A stretch of 64,000 nt of DNA from an uncultured Candidatus Actinomarina sp. (lineage in GTDB: Bacteria; Actinomycetota; Acidimicrobiia; Actinomarinales; Actinomarinaceae): contig CACODT010000002.1 in the NCBI GenBank assembly GCA_902626065.1, positions 1 to 64,000 on the forward strand, in the 5' to 3' direction. Each line of letters opens with the position of its first letter. Position 1 is the stretch's first letter. Below the pieces are notes generated by a model. That model saw nothing but the letters and a program-made list of their open reading frames with translations, was not told where the DNA came from and did not search any database. Below are positions 49,161-58,017 of the stretch, in pieces. Position numbers and translations under genes: made by a program.

Positions 49161-50057
49161 ATGAAAAAAATTGTTTATTTATCAGGTGGAATTGGTGGAG
49201 CTAAACTTGCTAAAGGTTTTTATAAGCTAAACAATATTGACCTTACAATTATTGTCAATACAGGAGATGATGAAACGATACAAGGAGTACGGTTATCTCC
49301 AGACATTGATTCTGTAATTTATGCGCTTGCCGAAATTGAGGGTGAGTTTGGATGGGGTCAAGTAAATGATAGTTTTGTTGTAAGTGAAGAATTTAAAAAA
49401 TACTTACCTCAAGAATTCAGAATTGGGGATAAAGATCTTGCTTTAAACCTATTTAGAAATCAATTATTTTCGGAAGGAAAATCACTTACTCAGATAACAG
49501 AAATAATTTCTGATAAATTTGATTTAAATTGCAAAATATATCCAATGACAGATAATATCGTAAGCACAAAATTGAAAACAACTGAAAATAAACTATTGGA
49601 CTTTCAAGAATATTTTGTCGAATTAAAATCGGAACCTATTTTAAGTGATGTTATTTATTTGAATTCTAAGGATGCAGATATAACTAGTGAAGTTTCTGAA
49701 GCAATTGAAGAAGCTGATAAAATAGTTATTGGACCTTCAAATCCAATACTATCTATTGGACCAATTCTCTCAATAAAAAATTTGAAGGAAAAATTAATTA
49801 ACAATGATACAACATATATTATCTCACCATTCATACAAAATAAAGCAATAAAGGGCCCTTCCAAAAAAAATTTTGAAAACCTTGGTTATAAAAGTGACAT
49901 AAGTGGAATAAAAAAGTTTTATGACAATGTTGGAAATTTCTATATAGTGCATGAAGGTGATTCCGATAAAGCTGTAAATACAATTGAAAAAAATATATTA
50001 TTTGAATCTATAGAAGACTCGACCAACCTAGCTAGATACATTATTGATCATGAATAA
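49161..50057 (+). CDS. cofD: 2-phospho-L-lactate / phosphoenolpyruvate transferase of F420 synthesis
   Basis: CofD (FbiA) joins the activated three-carbon phosphate (LPPG or EPPG) to the Fo deazaflavin to form F420-0 or its dehydro form. The 298-residue protein has the opening YLSGGIGGAKLAKGF, TIIVNTGDD and IQGVRLSPDIDSV, and the late motif IVIGPSNPILSIGPIL. It is followed by cofE, whose start overlaps the stop by 8 bases, so the two act as a unit. Confidence 0.95.
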   Translation: MKKIVYLSGGIGGAKLAKGFYKLNNIDLTIIVNTGDDETIQGVRLSPDIDSVIYALAEIEGEFGWGQVNDSFVVSEEFKKYLPQEFRIGDKDLALNLFRNQLFSEGKSLTQITEIISDKFDLNCKIYPMTDNIVSTKLKTTENKLLDFQEYFVELKSEPILSDVIYLNSKDADITSEVSEAIEEADKIVIGPSNPILSIGPILSIKNLKEKLINNDTTYIISPFIQNKAIKGPSKKNFENLGYKSDISGIKKFYDNVGNFYIVHEGDSDKAVNTIEKNILFESIEDSTNLARYIIDHE

Positions 50058-50748
50058 TATATCTATCATTCCTGTTAAAAATCTGCCTGAATTTTCACCT
50101 AAACATGATTTAGCTATTGAATTAATAAAAGGATTTGAAAACAACAATATTCTTATTGAAAACAAAGATGTAATAGTTGTAACGCAAAAAATTGTATCAA
50201 AAGTTGAGAATAGATTGATAGATAACAATTCAGAAAATATTGAAGAATTAATTCAAAAAGAATCTTTAGAAATTTTAAGAAAAAGAGGTGATACAGTAAT
50301 TGCAAGAACAAAGCATGGTTTTATTTGTGCAAATGCAGGCATTGATAAATCAAATATCAAAAAAGGTTCCGTTTTGCTATTGCCTGAAGATCCAGATAAG
50401 ACATCTAGAGATATAAAAAAGAAAATCGAACACAAAATAAATAAAAAAGTCAGCGTAATCATATCTGATACTTTTGGAAGAGCATGGAGAAAGGGTCAAA
50501 CTAATATTGCAATAGGTTCATCTGGAATTGAACCTTTGGAAAGCTATATCGGTGAAAAAGATGCTTTTGATAATGAACTTTTTGCCACTGAAATTGCAAT
50601 TATTGATGAACTAGCTGGTGCTGCTGAATTAGTTATGAAAAAAAGTGACAATATTCCTGTAGCAATTATTAAAGGTGTTAATTATAAATCTTCTGATTTA
50701 GGAGTTAGAGAATTAATTAGAAAAGAAGACGAAGATTACTTTCTTTAA
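50050..50748 (+). CDS. cofE: Coenzyme F420-0:L-glutamate ligase
   Basis: CofE adds the first glutamates to F420-0 using GTP. The start is set at ATG 50050 inside the cofD end; a TTG two codons earlier is less likely. The 232-residue protein holds VVTQKIVSKVENR, ARTKHGFICANAGIDKSN, LLLPEDPDKTSRDI and ISDTFGRAWRKGQTNIAIG, the whole family core. It lacks the FbiB C-terminal nitroreductase-like domain of mycobacteria, so reduction of dehydro-F420 must be done by another protein, perhaps the PPOX/nitroreductase type. Confidence 0.93.
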   Translation: MNNISIIPVKNLPEFSPKHDLAIELIKGFENNNILIENKDVIVVTQKIVSKVENRLIDNNSENIEELIQKESLEILRKRGDTVIARTKHGFICANAGIDKSNIKKGSVLLLPEDPDKTSRDIKKKIEHKINKKVSVIISDTFGRAWRKGQTNIAIGSSGIEPLESYIGEKDAFDNELFATEIAIIDELAGAAELVMKKSDNIPVAIIKGVNYKSSDLGVRELIRKEDEDYFL

Positions 50749-50753
50749 AAATT

Positions 50754-51692
50754 TTATGAATTTCTAAACCAATCTACTAATTTTTCAATACCTTCATTTA
50801 AATTATATACTGGTTCCCAATCCAAACTTTTCTTTGCTTTCTCGTTATTTAAAACACTTCTCAGCAATTCTCCATCTCTCTGAGGTTTGTAATCAGGTTG
50901 TCCTTCCCATGAAGTTGTTACTGAGATTAGTGACACCAACTCATTAACAGATGTTTCAATGCCAGTTCCTATATTTAAAAATAAATCATTATCATTTTCA
51001 GATGATTTAATTAATGCACTCACAACATCCGTAACAAATACATAATCTCTTGTTTGGTTTCCATCACCATATATTATTGGTTTTTCATTATTTAGCATTT
51101 TTCCAGTAAATATTGACATTACTCCTGCTTCTCCATGAGGATCTTGACGTGGACCATAAACATTAGATAAATTCAAAATTGAATATGACATTTTCTCATT
51201 TTCTAACATCAATTTTATAAAATCATTAAGATTTTTTTTTGCTATACCATAAGGAGAAACTGGCTCGCCTGCAAAGTCTTCTTCAGAAGTTGGAATTACA
51301 TTAGGTTCACCAAATATAGTTCCTCCAGAAGAGCTAAAAACAAACTTCTTACAATCTGTACTTATTAACGTTTGTATTAACTTAATAGGCTGTAAGAGAT
51401 TATGTTCAAAATCTAATAATGGATCTTCTACAGAAATAACAACAGAAGATTGTGCTGCTAAATGAAAACAAATTTCAGGATTAAATTTTTCAACTTCTTT
51501 TAATGATTCATTAGAACCAAGGTCATCATAAATTACGTCAATGTTTTCCAACCTATCTAAATTTGTTTTCTTTCCAGTCAATAGATTATCAATTACTAAA
51601 ACTCTTACATTGTTTTTCAGTAATTCCTCAACTAAATGTGAACCAATAAATCCAGCTCCACCTGTTACTAGTGCTTTTTTATATTTCATCAT
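50754..51692 (-). CDS. NAD-dependent sugar epimerase/dehydratase (UDP-glucose 4-epimerase-like)
   Basis: The 312-residue short-chain dehydrogenase-type enzyme has the Rossmann loop VTGGAGFIGSHLVEELL, FHLAAQSSV, the Ser and YxxxK catalytic residues (FSSSGGTIFG, then PYGIAKKNLN), and substrate motifs of nucleotide-sugar epimerases. The exact sugar is not clear. It overlaps the nucleotidyltransferase gene by 4 bases, which fits a nucleotide-sugar pathway for surface glycans. Confidence 0.88.
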   Translation of the reverse strand: MMKYKKALVTGGAGFIGSHLVEELLKNNVRVLVIDNLLTGKKTNLDRLENIDVIYDDLGSNESLKEVEKFNPEICFHLAAQSSVVISVEDPLLDFEHNLLQPIKLIQTLISTDCKKFVFSSSGGTIFGEPNVIPTSEEDFAGEPVSPYGIAKKNLNDFIKLMLENEKMSYSILNLSNVYGPRQDPHGEAGVMSIFTGKMLNNEKPIIYGDGNQTRDYVFVTDVVSALIKSSENDNDLFLNIGTGIETSVNELVSLISVTTSWEGQPDYKPQRDGELLRSVLNNEKAKKSLDWEPVYNLNEGIEKLVDWFRNS

Positions 51693-52549
51693 TTAAAAAT
51701 TTCATCATTTATGATTTCCTCATCTTCAATTATTGCTTCACTGCAAATTATTGAATTATTAATTTGTACTCCATTTCCAATGAAACTTGATCCTAATATA
51801 ACACTATTTTCTATCACTGTGTCTTTTCCTATGGTTGCTGATTCAGAAATCCAATTAGTTTGATTTTCTGTGTGAGCATAGATATACGACTCTCTTGTTC
51901 CTACATCTAATATATTTCCATCTACGCTAAAAAAATCCAATGAATTGTTCTTCGCTAATTCAGGAAATACATTTTTCTCAAAAGAACATGGTATTTCTAA
52001 ATTTTTTTTGATTTCTCTAATATCCTTTTTGTGAAAACAATAGACACCTAGGCTTATATTGTTTCCATATTTTATATCTTTTGGCTTCTCAATAAAGTTT
52101 ATTATTTTTGTACCTTCCAACTCAAGTACGCCATATCTTGATGGATCTTTAACCGGTATTGAACAAATGGTTGAATTTTTTGAATTATTTGCAACTTCCA
52201 AAAACGATTCAAAATTCATATCAATCAGTAAATCCCCGTTCATACACAAAAATTTCTCATCGAAATTTTCTATATTCTGAACTACATATCCACCAGTATC
52301 TAATTTTTCATGCTCAAAAAATAAGTTCACGTTATGTATCGAATTTTTTTTGTAATCTACCCAGTAGCTTTCATGCTTTATTGAACAGATTAAATTAATA
52401 TTGTCTAAATTTGATTCTTCCAAATTCTCAAGAATTAAATCAATTAGTAGTCTTCCTTTTATCGTCAATAGGGCTTTAGGAATGCCATCTGATAGAGGCT
52501 TAAGTCTAGTAGCTTCTCCTCCAACTAAGAGATATATGTCTTTAATCAT
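51689..52549 (-). CDS. Sugar-1-phosphate nucleotidyltransferase
   Basis: The 286-residue protein has a nucleotidyltransferase domain (LLVGGEATRLKPLSDGIPKALL, FLCMNGDLLIDMNF, FIEKPKD) followed by hexapeptide-like repeats at the end. The A/T-type loop reads GGEATRL instead of the usual GGxGTRL, a small variation. It probably makes GDP-mannose, dTDP-glucose or a related sugar for the glycan genes around it. It overlaps both neighbours and shares their strand. Confidence 0.85.
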   Translation of the reverse strand: MIKDIYLLVGGEATRLKPLSDGIPKALLTIKGRLLIDLILENLEESNLDNINLICSIKHESYWVDYKKNSIHNVNLFFEHEKLDTGGYVVQNIENFDEKFLCMNGDLLIDMNFESFLEVANNSKNSTICSIPVKDPSRYGVLELEGTKIINFIEKPKDIKYGNNISLGVYCFHKKDIREIKKNLEIPCSFEKNVFPELAKNNSLDFFSVDGNILDVGTRESYIYAHTENQTNWISESATIGKDTVIENSVILGSSFIGNGVQINNSIICSEAIIEDEEIINDEIFK

Positions 52550-53921
52550 TGTCCAAAAAATTTAAAAGTTCTTTAAAGCCAGATTCTATATCGATTTGTA
52601 ATATGTTTTCCCATAAATTTTCGGCTTTTTCATCTGAAATGTAATTTTTAACATTATTAACAAATTTATCTTTAAGTAAGGGTATAGCCTCATCTCTCCT
52701 ATCTGGATGCCCTATAGGAGTTTCTACTTTTACTTTATCGGAAAATGAGCCATCCTTATATTTAAAGTGAATCTCATTTGAAATATGTCGTTTAGAAATA
52801 TCATAATAATTTTTTGTAAAGTCTTTATTTTCATAAACTTTTATCTTTTTTCTTAAAGAATTTACTTTGTTTAACCCATGAAAATTATCACTATAAGTTT
52901 CAGAGCTTAAATCTTTAAAAATTAGTGCAGCAGATACCATATATTCAAGAGAGTGATCTCTATCTGAGGAATTTTTAAGTTCCTTTTTATTACTAATGAT
53001 TCTCAATGCTGGCTCATGTGTTTCAATAATTATTTCTTTTATATCTTTTTCTTTTTCATGAAATAAATCCGATAATTTAAAAGAAGCCTCAACAGCAGAT
53101 TGTCCATGAAACTCTGCTGGAAACAAAACTTTGTATAAAATGTTTTGAATCACCCAATCACCAAGTTCTTTACCGAAAGATAAAATATCATCCCCTAAAA
53201 AAACTTTGTTGAACCCCCAAATCTGATCATCTTGTATATTTTCATAAATATTATCGGGAAACTCACTTATTTCAGCAATCTCAATACCTCTTGATGTAGC
53301 ATCTCCCGCAGCCCAGCTTTTTCTTTTACCAACGTTTGGTGCCTGTCTATAGGATCTTAAATTGAGACCATCTTGTAAAATATTATTTACTGTTCTAGTT
53401 ACTGATTCTTCATTTTGATTTGATAACAGGGATGAAAATACTACACCAGATGCTAGCTTGACATAAAACACATGATCATAACCTTTTTTGTTTAAGGAAG
53501 TACCTAATGCTAGACACCCTTGTATTTCATACATTTGGATTATCGATTGAAAAAATTGTGATAGATTTTTCTCTTTGTGGTTAAAAAAGAAAGCAAATGC
53601 TGTTCCAATATTATCAGATGGATGTGCCCACTCTTTTGCCAAAAAGGTATCGTTATAGTCAAACCACCTGGTCAATATTGATAAATACCTTGCAATTTCT
53701 TTTGAAGATTGCATATCATTTATGACCAAAAAAGGATTTGTATTAGAACCATACTTACCTCTTGTTGCAAATCTCATTGGATTTTCATAAGTTGAAGCAT
53801 TATAAATACAACCCAGAGTATCTAAAAGCGACAATTTTGTGGCAAGTAAATTTTCCTCAGAAAATTCAATACTCTTTGAAAGATAATTCGAGATTATTTT
53901 ATCAATATTTTGTTGAACCAA
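52542..53921 (-). CDS. MmgE/PrpD family protein (2-methylcitrate dehydratase-like)
   Basis: The 459-residue protein has the MmgE/PrpD layout: LATKLSLLDTLGCIYNAS near the start, a central region with KRKSWAAGDATSRGIEIAEI, FPAEFHGQSAVEASFKL, and IIIETHEPALRII. PrpD dehydrates 2-methylcitrate in propionate breakdown; related members act on other acids. It follows the citrate-synthase-type gene after 3 bases, which supports a methylcitrate role. No prpB lyase is in the window. Confidence 0.88.
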   Translation of the reverse strand: MVQQNIDKIISNYLSKSIEFSEENLLATKLSLLDTLGCIYNASTYENPMRFATRGKYGSNTNPFLVINDMQSSKEIARYLSILTRWFDYNDTFLAKEWAHPSDNIGTAFAFFFNHKEKNLSQFFQSIIQMYEIQGCLALGTSLNKKGYDHVFYVKLASGVVFSSLLSNQNEESVTRTVNNILQDGLNLRSYRQAPNVGKRKSWAAGDATSRGIEIAEISEFPDNIYENIQDDQIWGFNKVFLGDDILSFGKELGDWVIQNILYKVLFPAEFHGQSAVEASFKLSDLFHEKEKDIKEIIIETHEPALRIISNKKELKNSSDRDHSLEYMVSAALIFKDLSSETYSDNFHGLNKVNSLRKKIKVYENKDFTKNYYDISKRHISNEIHFKYKDGSFSDKVKVETPIGHPDRRDEAIPLLKDKFVNNVKNYISDEKAENLWENILQIDIESGFKELLNFLDND

Positions 53922-53924
53922 AAA

Positions 53925-54974
53925 TTAGTCTCTTTCTTCAACTCCGATATATTTCGCAGCGGGTCTAATTAAAGTGTCATCATCTCTTTGTTCAAAATAA
54001 TGAGCTGCCCAACCAACTGATCTACCTGCTACAAAAATAGGAGTGAATAAATTTACATCGAAATTTAACTCTGAGAGCAATAGGCCACCATAAAAATCAA
54101 CATTTGGAAATAATTTTTTTTCTTTATCCATGATTTCATCAATTTTCTTTGCAATTTCAAATCTCAATTTTGCATTATCATCAAAAATAAGTTTTTCAAC
54201 CCAACTTTTTACAACTGGACTTCTAGGGTCTTGAATTTTATAAACACCATGACCAAATCCCATAATTTTTTTCTTTTCTTCAAGCATTTTCATAACACCT
54301 GTTGTTGCATCATTTACGTCTTCAAATGAATTTATTAATTCAACTGCTCGTTCATTTGCTCCCCCATGCAATTCACCTTTTAATGTTCCTATTCCAGAGA
54401 CAATTGAACTAGTTAAATCAGACCTTGTAGAACCTGTAACTCTTGTTGCGAAAGTTGACGCATTAAATCCATGCTCAGCATAAAGAATCAAAATATCATC
54501 AAGTGCTTGTAATTGATCTTTGGATGAATTATTACTTAACATTGAGCTAGCGACTGTGTACACATCATCTAATTCACTCGTATCAGTTTCATTATAACTT
54601 GCTATAACATAGGCTACAGCAGCAGAAATTTGAGTAGTAGACTCTAAATCCGATTTATTATCTGGCTCTCCGATGTAAGATACAATTGTTCTTATTACAT
54701 CCATTGGGTGTAGCCTTAATTTAATTTGTTCAAAAAGATTGTTAATATCTCTATCACTGTTTAATTCTTCATAATATTTACGAAAAAAGGTCGTAAAATC
54801 AGAACCATCAAGATCATCACTAATAATTAGCGAGGCAACATCTTCATAACTATGAGTTTCAGTAAGTTTAATTGCATCATACCCTCTGTACCTTAAAGAG
54901 GTTCCTTCCATCCCAACAGTTGAGATCTTAGTTTCTCCAGCAATTACTCCTCTTAAGCCAGGTGAATATTCCAT
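53925..54974 (-). CDS. Citrate / 2-methylcitrate synthase
   Basis: The 349-residue protein starts with PGLRGVIAGETKISTVG and has the catalytic residues of the family: LHGGANE (His), GFGHGVYK (His) and NVDFYGG (Asp). The length is typical for the short type II form. Its pairing with PrpD points to 2-methylcitrate synthase (propionyl-CoA plus oxaloacetate), but an ordinary citrate synthase role cannot be excluded. The gene starts about 76 bases from the divergent PBP gene. Confidence 0.88.
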   Translation of the reverse strand: MEYSPGLRGVIAGETKISTVGMEGTSLRYRGYDAIKLTETHSYEDVASLIISDDLDGSDFTTFFRKYYEELNSDRDINNLFEQIKLRLHPMDVIRTIVSYIGEPDNKSDLESTTQISAAVAYVIASYNETDTSELDDVYTVASSMLSNNSSKDQLQALDDILILYAEHGFNASTFATRVTGSTRSDLTSSIVSGIGTLKGELHGGANERAVELINSFEDVNDATTGVMKMLEEKKKIMGFGHGVYKIQDPRSPVVKSWVEKLIFDDNAKLRFEIAKKIDEIMDKEKKLFPNVDFYGGLLLSELNFDVNLFTPIFVAGRSVGWAAHYFEQRDDDTLIRPAAKYIGVEERD

Positions 54975-55050
54975 AGTTAACTAATTCTACATCTAAATTA
55001 ATAAATTCGACTAGTGCAAAGTTGAATTTTATGAATACTAAAATCTTTTC

Positions 55051-58017
55051 ATGGCACAAATTCATGAACTTGAAACGAAATCACGATTTGGTACAAGATA
55101 TATAGTTGGAATTATTTTAACAATTTCAACTCTTCTAGTTGCGGGATGGATAGGTTTTTTTGTTTTCTTACCTATCAAATCTGCGATGAGTACCGTTTAT
55201 GAATTAGAAGAAAGATTTTTACCAAGAGCAGAAGGAATGGTTTTAGATTTTGTATCACTTTCGGAACCATCAATAATTATTACAAGTGACAATATAATTT
55301 TAGACGAATTACATGATGGTTTGAATCGTGACCCTATAAAATTAACAGATGTTCCCCCTTTTGTAATTAATACTCTATTAGCTGCAGAAGACAGTAATTA
55401 TTATCAACATGAAGGTGTAGACTTTATAGCAATTTTGAGTGCAGTGTTAGACAATCTGAGAGGAGTGACTAGGGGTGGTTCAACCATTACATCACAGGTT
55501 GCAAAACAATCATTCGTTGGTGATGAGATTTCTATAAGAAGAAAAGTTGCTGAAGCTGTAGTCGCAGCAGAATTAGAAAGAAGATACACTAAAGATCAGA
55601 TTTTAGAATATTACATAAATTCTATTTATTGGGGCTCAGGAGCTTACGGATTACAATCAGCAGCACTTGAATACTTTAATAAAGAAGTATCAGAACTTAC
55701 ACTAGATCAAGCTGCAACTCTCGTTGTAATAATTCGAAGTCCTGCTTATTACAATCCAAGGAAATATCCCGAGAGAGTTCTAGATAGAAGAAATAATGTC
55801 TTAGATATCATGTTAAAAGAGGGCTTCATTGTTGATATTCAACATAGATCAGCAAAACTTGCATCACTTGTAATTGCTGAGCCAAATATTATTGAAAACA
55901 ACGCAGAACATGTATCTGCAGAAGTTAAAAGACAATTACTTAATGATCCACAGTTCGCTTTTTTAGGAAATAACAAGGAGGATAGGAAGAAAAAACTTTT
56001 TGGCTGCCCATCAGATGATACAACCTGTACAGGAGGTGGTGGATTAAAAATTTTCATAACTGTTAATCTTGAATTACAAGAACACGCAAACTCAATTCTT
56101 AATAAATGGGTACCCTCTTCTGCTGATGAAGATAGCGAGATTGAAGATGAGCCGAAACCAACAGGTGTAATCACCTTATTAAACAATTACACGGGTGCAA
56201 TAGAAGTGATGGCTTCCGGAATACCTTTTGATGAAGAGCAATATAATCTAGCAACACAGGGTAAAAGAAATCCTGGATCTGCTTTTAAACCAATCACTTT
56301 ACTAGCAGCATTGGAAACAGGATCTCAATTATATAGTTATAGGGATTCAAGATCTCCAACAGAAATTGATTGTGGATACCCGTGCGCACCTGATGGTATT
56401 GGAACTAATTGGGTTGTAAGAAATTATGGAACATCAATAAAAGCTGATAGATACATTAATAATATTGCAGCACAAGATCGTGCTATTGAGCTTGAGTGTG
56501 TTGGATATCATATTGAGGAAATTAAAAACAAAGACTTTATAGAACAATTTCCTTTGGCAGAAGGTCTTGATGATATTGAAGAAGAGATTGATAAATTATT
56601 AGAAATTGGTAAAGCATTAAATCAATTTGATGAAGAAGGTGTTCCGATTATCTATAGTGACAACGAAAATATAGAAAAAGAAGAAAACCAAACTGTTATT
56701 TCAGATGAATTATTAATTGACGAGCAAAACAATTTAATACAGATAGACCTTGAAAATGAAAAACAATATATTTATAAACCTTGTCAAGATAAATCTGAAT
56801 ACAACAGATCTATAAAATTACTAGATACCTCTGGAATGGTATCTCTTGAAGAAGCAACAAGAAGATCTATAAATACGGTTTTTGCTCAATTGGCATCCGA
56901 AATTGGTGGAGAAAAATTAGCAAGCACCGCGAAGAGAATTGGTATTGATTCAGAATTAGAACCTGTCATTTCACTTACCCTTGGTGCTGGTGCAGTAACA
57001 CCTGTTGAATTAGCTTCTGCTTATTCTTCATTTGCGACAAATGGTAAATTGGCCCCACCATACTTAATAGAGAGAATTGAAGATTCAAACGGTCAATTAC
57101 TTTACAAACACATCATATCTACAAGGACTAGCATTCCAGATCCAGCTGCTGCCGCAGCAGTTCGAAAAACCTTAGAAGTTGCAGCTCAATTTGGTACTGG
57201 AACTAGAGCTGTATTAAATGATAGACCAATAGCTGGTAAAACAGGTACACATCAAGGATTTAGAGAAGCATGGTTTATAGGCTTTATTCCACAGTACACA
57301 TCGTCAGTATGGATTGGTTTTGCCGAGGAACAGTTGCCATTAACTGATGTTGAAATAAATGGAGAGTTACTAAAAAATGTATCAGGAGGAAGAGTACCTG
57401 CTCCTATTTGGAAAGAATTTATGGAAGAGGTTGTTAAAAATTTACCAATTGAAAATTGGCCTGAAGATCCAATCGATATTGATAGATATTACGAGATTCC
57501 AAAAATTGAAATTCCTGAATTAGTAGGCCTAAATGTTCTTGATGCTGAGGAAATTGCTTTTTCAGGATATATCTTACCTACAATTAATCTAATTGATTCT
57601 GAAGAAGCTCCAGGATTAGTTCTAAAACAAAATGTTAAAAACTGTAATCGAGATGGTGATTCGGATGAATCAGAGGAAGATGATGACTCCGAAAATAATA
57701 GTAATGAAGAAGAAGATGATTGTATTGGTGTTGAAATGCCAGAGGGTACAGAAGTAATTCTTGAAGTATCGGGAAAAAAATTTACTGCTGACTTACCAAA
57801 TATTCCCCCTTGTGAATATACAATAAATGAGGCTGAAAGTTTGGTCAAAGAATTTATGAGAGAAACTAATGTAATTTTGTTCCTTAAAAATACATTCGAA
57901 TTAACTGATTTAATCAACTGTGAAGGAAAAGTTATAGGGACAAATGTCGAACAGGGTGGAAGTGTTTCTACAGGAGATACTCTAAATTTTATTATTGGAA
58001 GTAGAAGCGAAGATTAA
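55051..58017 (+). CDS. Bifunctional penicillin-binding protein (class A) with PASTA repeats
   Basis: The 988-residue protein has an N-terminal membrane helix (about 15-40), a GT51 transglycosylase domain (catalytic Glu113 in AAEDSNYYQHEGVD, and GGSTITSQVAKQ), a transpeptidase domain with S410-x-x-K413 (PGSAFKP), S606-I-N608 and K730-T-G, and two C-terminal PASTA-like units (about 800-985). An acidic linker (DSDESEEDDDSENN) separates them. Between SxxK and SxN there are 196 residues instead of about 60, so an insertion of about 130 residues, rich in Asp/Glu and with three or four Cys, sits in the transpeptidase. It polymerises and cross-links peptidoglycan. Confidence 0.94.
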   Translation: MAQIHELETKSRFGTRYIVGIILTISTLLVAGWIGFFVFLPIKSAMSTVYELEERFLPRAEGMVLDFVSLSEPSIIITSDNIILDELHDGLNRDPIKLTDVPPFVINTLLAAEDSNYYQHEGVDFIAILSAVLDNLRGVTRGGSTITSQVAKQSFVGDEISIRRKVAEAVVAAELERRYTKDQILEYYINSIYWGSGAYGLQSAALEYFNKEVSELTLDQAATLVVIIRSPAYYNPRKYPERVLDRRNNVLDIMLKEGFIVDIQHRSAKLASLVIAEPNIIENNAEHVSAEVKRQLLNDPQFAFLGNNKEDRKKKLFGCPSDDTTCTGGGGLKIFITVNLELQEHANSILNKWVPSSADEDSEIEDEPKPTGVITLLNNYTGAIEVMASGIPFDEEQYNLATQGKRNPGSAFKPITLLAALETGSQLYSYRDSRSPTEIDCGYPCAPDGIGTNWVVRNYGTSIKADRYINNIAAQDRAIELECVGYHIEEIKNKDFIEQFPLAEGLDDIEEEIDKLLEIGKALNQFDEEGVPIIYSDNENIEKEENQTVISDELLIDEQNNLIQIDLENEKQYIYKPCQDKSEYNRSIKLLDTSGMVSLEEATRRSINTVFAQLASEIGGEKLASTAKRIGIDSELEPVISLTLGAGAVTPVELASAYSSFATNGKLAPPYLIERIEDSNGQLLYKHIISTRTSIPDPAAAAAVRKTLEVAAQFGTGTRAVLNDRPIAGKTGTHQGFREAWFIGFIPQYTSSVWIGFAEEQLPLTDVEINGELLKNVSGGRVPAPIWKEFMEEVVKNLPIENWPEDPIDIDRYYEIPKIEIPELVGLNVLDAEEIAFSGYILPTINLIDSEEAPGLVLKQNVKNCNRDGDSDESEEDDDSENNSNEEEDDCIGVEMPEGTEVILEVSGKKFTADLPNIPPCEYTINEAESLVKEFMRETNVILFLKNTFELTDLINCEGKVIGTNVEQGGSVSTGDTLNFIIGSRSED

